Shown here piece by piece: positions 8,032-9,276 of a DNA stretch of 9,276 nt. Position numbers and translations under genes: made by a program. How positions within the stretch are numbered: position 1 is the stretch's first letter; every line of letters starts with the position of its first letter. The stretch is from an uncultured Porphyromonadaceae bacterium (GTDB lineage Bacteria > Bacteroidota > Bacteroidia > Bacteroidales > Muribaculaceae): NCBI GenBank assembly GCA_947178685.1, contig CAMWZE010000038.1, positions 1 through 9,276 of the forward strand, read 5' to 3'. The notes beneath the pieces were generated by a model. The model was not told where the DNA came from and did no database searches. It was given only the letters and a program-made list of their open reading frames with translations.

Positions 8032-8039
8032 CAAATATA
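8032..8039 (-). promoter_or_regulatory. -7 promoter element of secDF
   Basis: TATATTTG on the minus strand is an exact match to the Bacteroidetes -7 consensus TAnnTTTG, about 90 bases before the secDF start codon. No TTTG is seen at the -33 distance; the nearest is a TTTA with a short 16-base spacer. The leader would be about 83-86 bases long and would contain the GC hairpin and the A-rich stretch. Confidence 0.5.
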
Positions 8040-8118
8040 GCTTAAATTTTTCACCTAAACCGCATATCCTCTCCTAAAAATATATAAATTCAGCATTTTT
8101 AAGCAAATGAACCGTCGG

Positions 8119-8153
8119 TTTGAAGCTTATGTCAAAAATTATTGTTACTTTTG
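8119..8153 (+). promoter_or_regulatory. Promoter of the Ig-like lipoprotein gene
   Basis: TACTTTTG (8146-8153) matches the -7 consensus TAnnTTTG exactly. A TTTG at 8119-8122 could be the -33 element, but the 23-base spacer is longer than the usual 19-21, so only the -7 part is well supported. The leader would run about 55 bases to the ATG at 8216. The rest of the 273-base divergent region (7943-8215) is AT-rich and holds no gene that I can support. Confidence 0.5.
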
Positions 8154-8215
8154 AACCCTGAATGTGATTTGGGAGAACTCCTATATGGATTCCCCCCGAT
8201 CTAAGTATACATGTC

Positions 8216-9276
8216 ATGGCCTATAAGTATACCGGATTAAAAGGAATGCGGGGGCTACCCGCTACACTGTGCGCTTTAGGGCTCCTTGCATCGTGTGCTT
8301 CCGTCGGAAACCCTTCCGGCGGCCCACGCGACGAGGATCCCCCTCGCTTTGTGCGCGCTAATCCGGCCCCGGGCTCCGTAAATGTCGACCGTGACCGTGT
8401 CACACTCGATTTCGACGAGATTATCAATGTGAAGGATGCTTTCCAGAAAGTGGTGGTCTCTCCTCCCGGTGGCCAGACTCCTCGTGTCTCTTCTCAAGGA
8501 AACCGCGTAACCGTTCAGTTCAAGGATACCCTGAAGCCGAATACCACCTACACAATTGACTTCTCAAACTCAATTGAAGACAACAACGAGGGTAATAAGC
8601 TTCAAGGTTTCACATACACATTCTCCACCGGCCCTGTGATCGACACCCTGCAGATTTCAGGAATGGTGCTTTCTGCCGATGCTCTTGAGCCTCAACAGGG
8701 GATGCTTGTGGGGGTGTACTCCAACCTCTCCGACACCGCTTTCGCCACACTCCCGTTTGAACGGGTGGCTAAAACCGACGACCGCGGACGCTTCTCGATC
8801 CGGGGCCTCGCTCCGGGAGAATATCGCATTTTCGCCTTGAACGACCTTGACAACGATTATCACCGCGCAAATCCGGAGGAGGCTATGGCTTTCTACGACG
8901 TGCTCCTCTCTCCATCGGCCGAGCGTGTCATGGCTTCCGACACGGTGTTCAATCTGCTCACCGGTGCAGTCGACACCGTGCTCAGCCGTGAGCGTACACG
9001 ATTTCTCCCCAACGACATTCTGCTGCGCTCTTTCGAAAGCGCCTACAAGAGCCAGTATCTACAGAAATATGAGCGCGTCGACTCCACTCGCCTCTCCTTC
9101 ATATTCAACTCCCCATCCGACTCCCTGCCGCAAATCGATCTGGTAAATCTCGAAGGCTTCAAGGATTGGGCTGTGCTGGAGCGTTCTGCCGGCAACGCCA
9201 CTCTCACCTACTGGCTGCGCCCGACGTCTCTTATATCCCCCGATTCCCTATTCATCGCGGCCCGCTACCTGCGCAC
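8216..9276 (+). CDS. Bacteroidetes lipoprotein with SbsA-like Ig (Big_5) domain, 3' end beyond window
   Basis: The frame is open for 353 codons to the right edge; family members I recall are about 550-600 residues, so roughly the last third is missing. A signal peptide ends in a lipobox LLASC with Cys27. The mature part begins with GGPRDEDPPRF (35-45), a signature of this Bacteroidetes family, and SbsA-type Ig-like strands follow: ANPAPGSVNV (48-57), LDFDEIINV (64-72), VVVSPPG, LKPNTTYTIDF and the closing YTFSTGP (134-140). Next comes a carboxypeptidase-regulatory-like beta-sandwich with KTDDRGRFSIRGLAPGEYRIFAL. ATG 8216 gives a normal basic n-region; ATG 8246 is an in-frame alternative that still keeps the lipobox. 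There is no acidic cluster just after the cysteine, so a periplasm-facing location is as likely as a surface one. Its molecular function is unknown. It diverges from secDF. Confidence 0.85.
   Translation, partial: MAYKYTGLKGMRGLPATLCALGLLASCASVGNPSGGPRDEDPPRFVRANPAPGSVNVDRDRVTLDFDEIINVKDAFQKVVVSPPGGQTPRVSSQGNRVTVQFKDTLKPNTTYTIDFSNSIEDNNEGNKLQGFTYTFSTGPVIDTLQISGMVLSADALEPQQGMLVGVYSNLSDTAFATLPFERVAKTDDRGRFSIRGLAPGEYRIFALNDLDNDYHRANPEEAMAFYDVLLSPSAERVMASDTVFNLLTGAVDTVLSRERTRFLPNDILLRSFESAYKSQYLQKYERVDSTRLSFIFNSPSDSLPQIDLVNLEGFKDWAVLERSAGNATLTYWLRPTSLISPDSLFIAARYLR

Noticed and set aside
7943..8215. Possible small RNA or riboswitch in the divergent region
   Set aside because: Only one small GC stem is visible and no conserved riboswitch core is recognisable; the region is explained by two promoters and leaders.

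Overview
The window reads as chromosomal DNA from a Bacteroidales bacterium, plausibly a gut Muribaculaceae or Bacteroides relative. The reasons are a single-chain SecD-SecF fusion, promoter elements of the Bacteroidetes type (TAnnTTTG), A-rich leaders in place of Shine-Dalgarno sequences, and two lipoproteins of types I associate with this phylum. The family-level placement is inference; no marker here fixes it.

Layout, left to right. (1) Bases 1-1253, minus strand: lpxB, the lipid A disaccharide synthase, running off the left edge with an unusual charged C-terminal tail. (2) A 38-base divergent gap containing a perfect 12-base palindrome. (3) Bases 1292-2728, plus strand: a lipoprotein with a beta-sandwich-like N-terminal part and a right-handed beta-helix. 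(4) Bases 2738-3595, minus strand: an MptE-like/GT42-like protein with a GNGPSL motif, ending only nine bases from the lipoprotein's stop. (5) Bases 3670-4761, minus strand: gmd, GDP-mannose 4,6-dehydratase, probably co-transcribed with (4), with a promoter and an 8-base inverted repeat ahead of it. (6) A strong intrinsic terminator at about 4878-4914. (7) Bases 4973-7942, minus strand: the secDF fusion. (8) A 273-base divergent region carrying promoter elements facing both ways. (9) Bases 8216-9276, plus strand: a lipoprotein with an N-terminal Ig-like domain, cut by the right edge.

The theme is cell-envelope biogenesis: lipid A synthesis, nucleotide-sugar synthesis for surface glycans, protein export, and two lipoproteins. 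I see no mobile element, CRISPR array, rRNA, tRNA or defence system, and the coding frames look intact. There is no clearly novel system. The points most worth following are the gmd partner protein, the LpxB tail, the two unassigned lipoproteins, and the regulatory symmetry elements.
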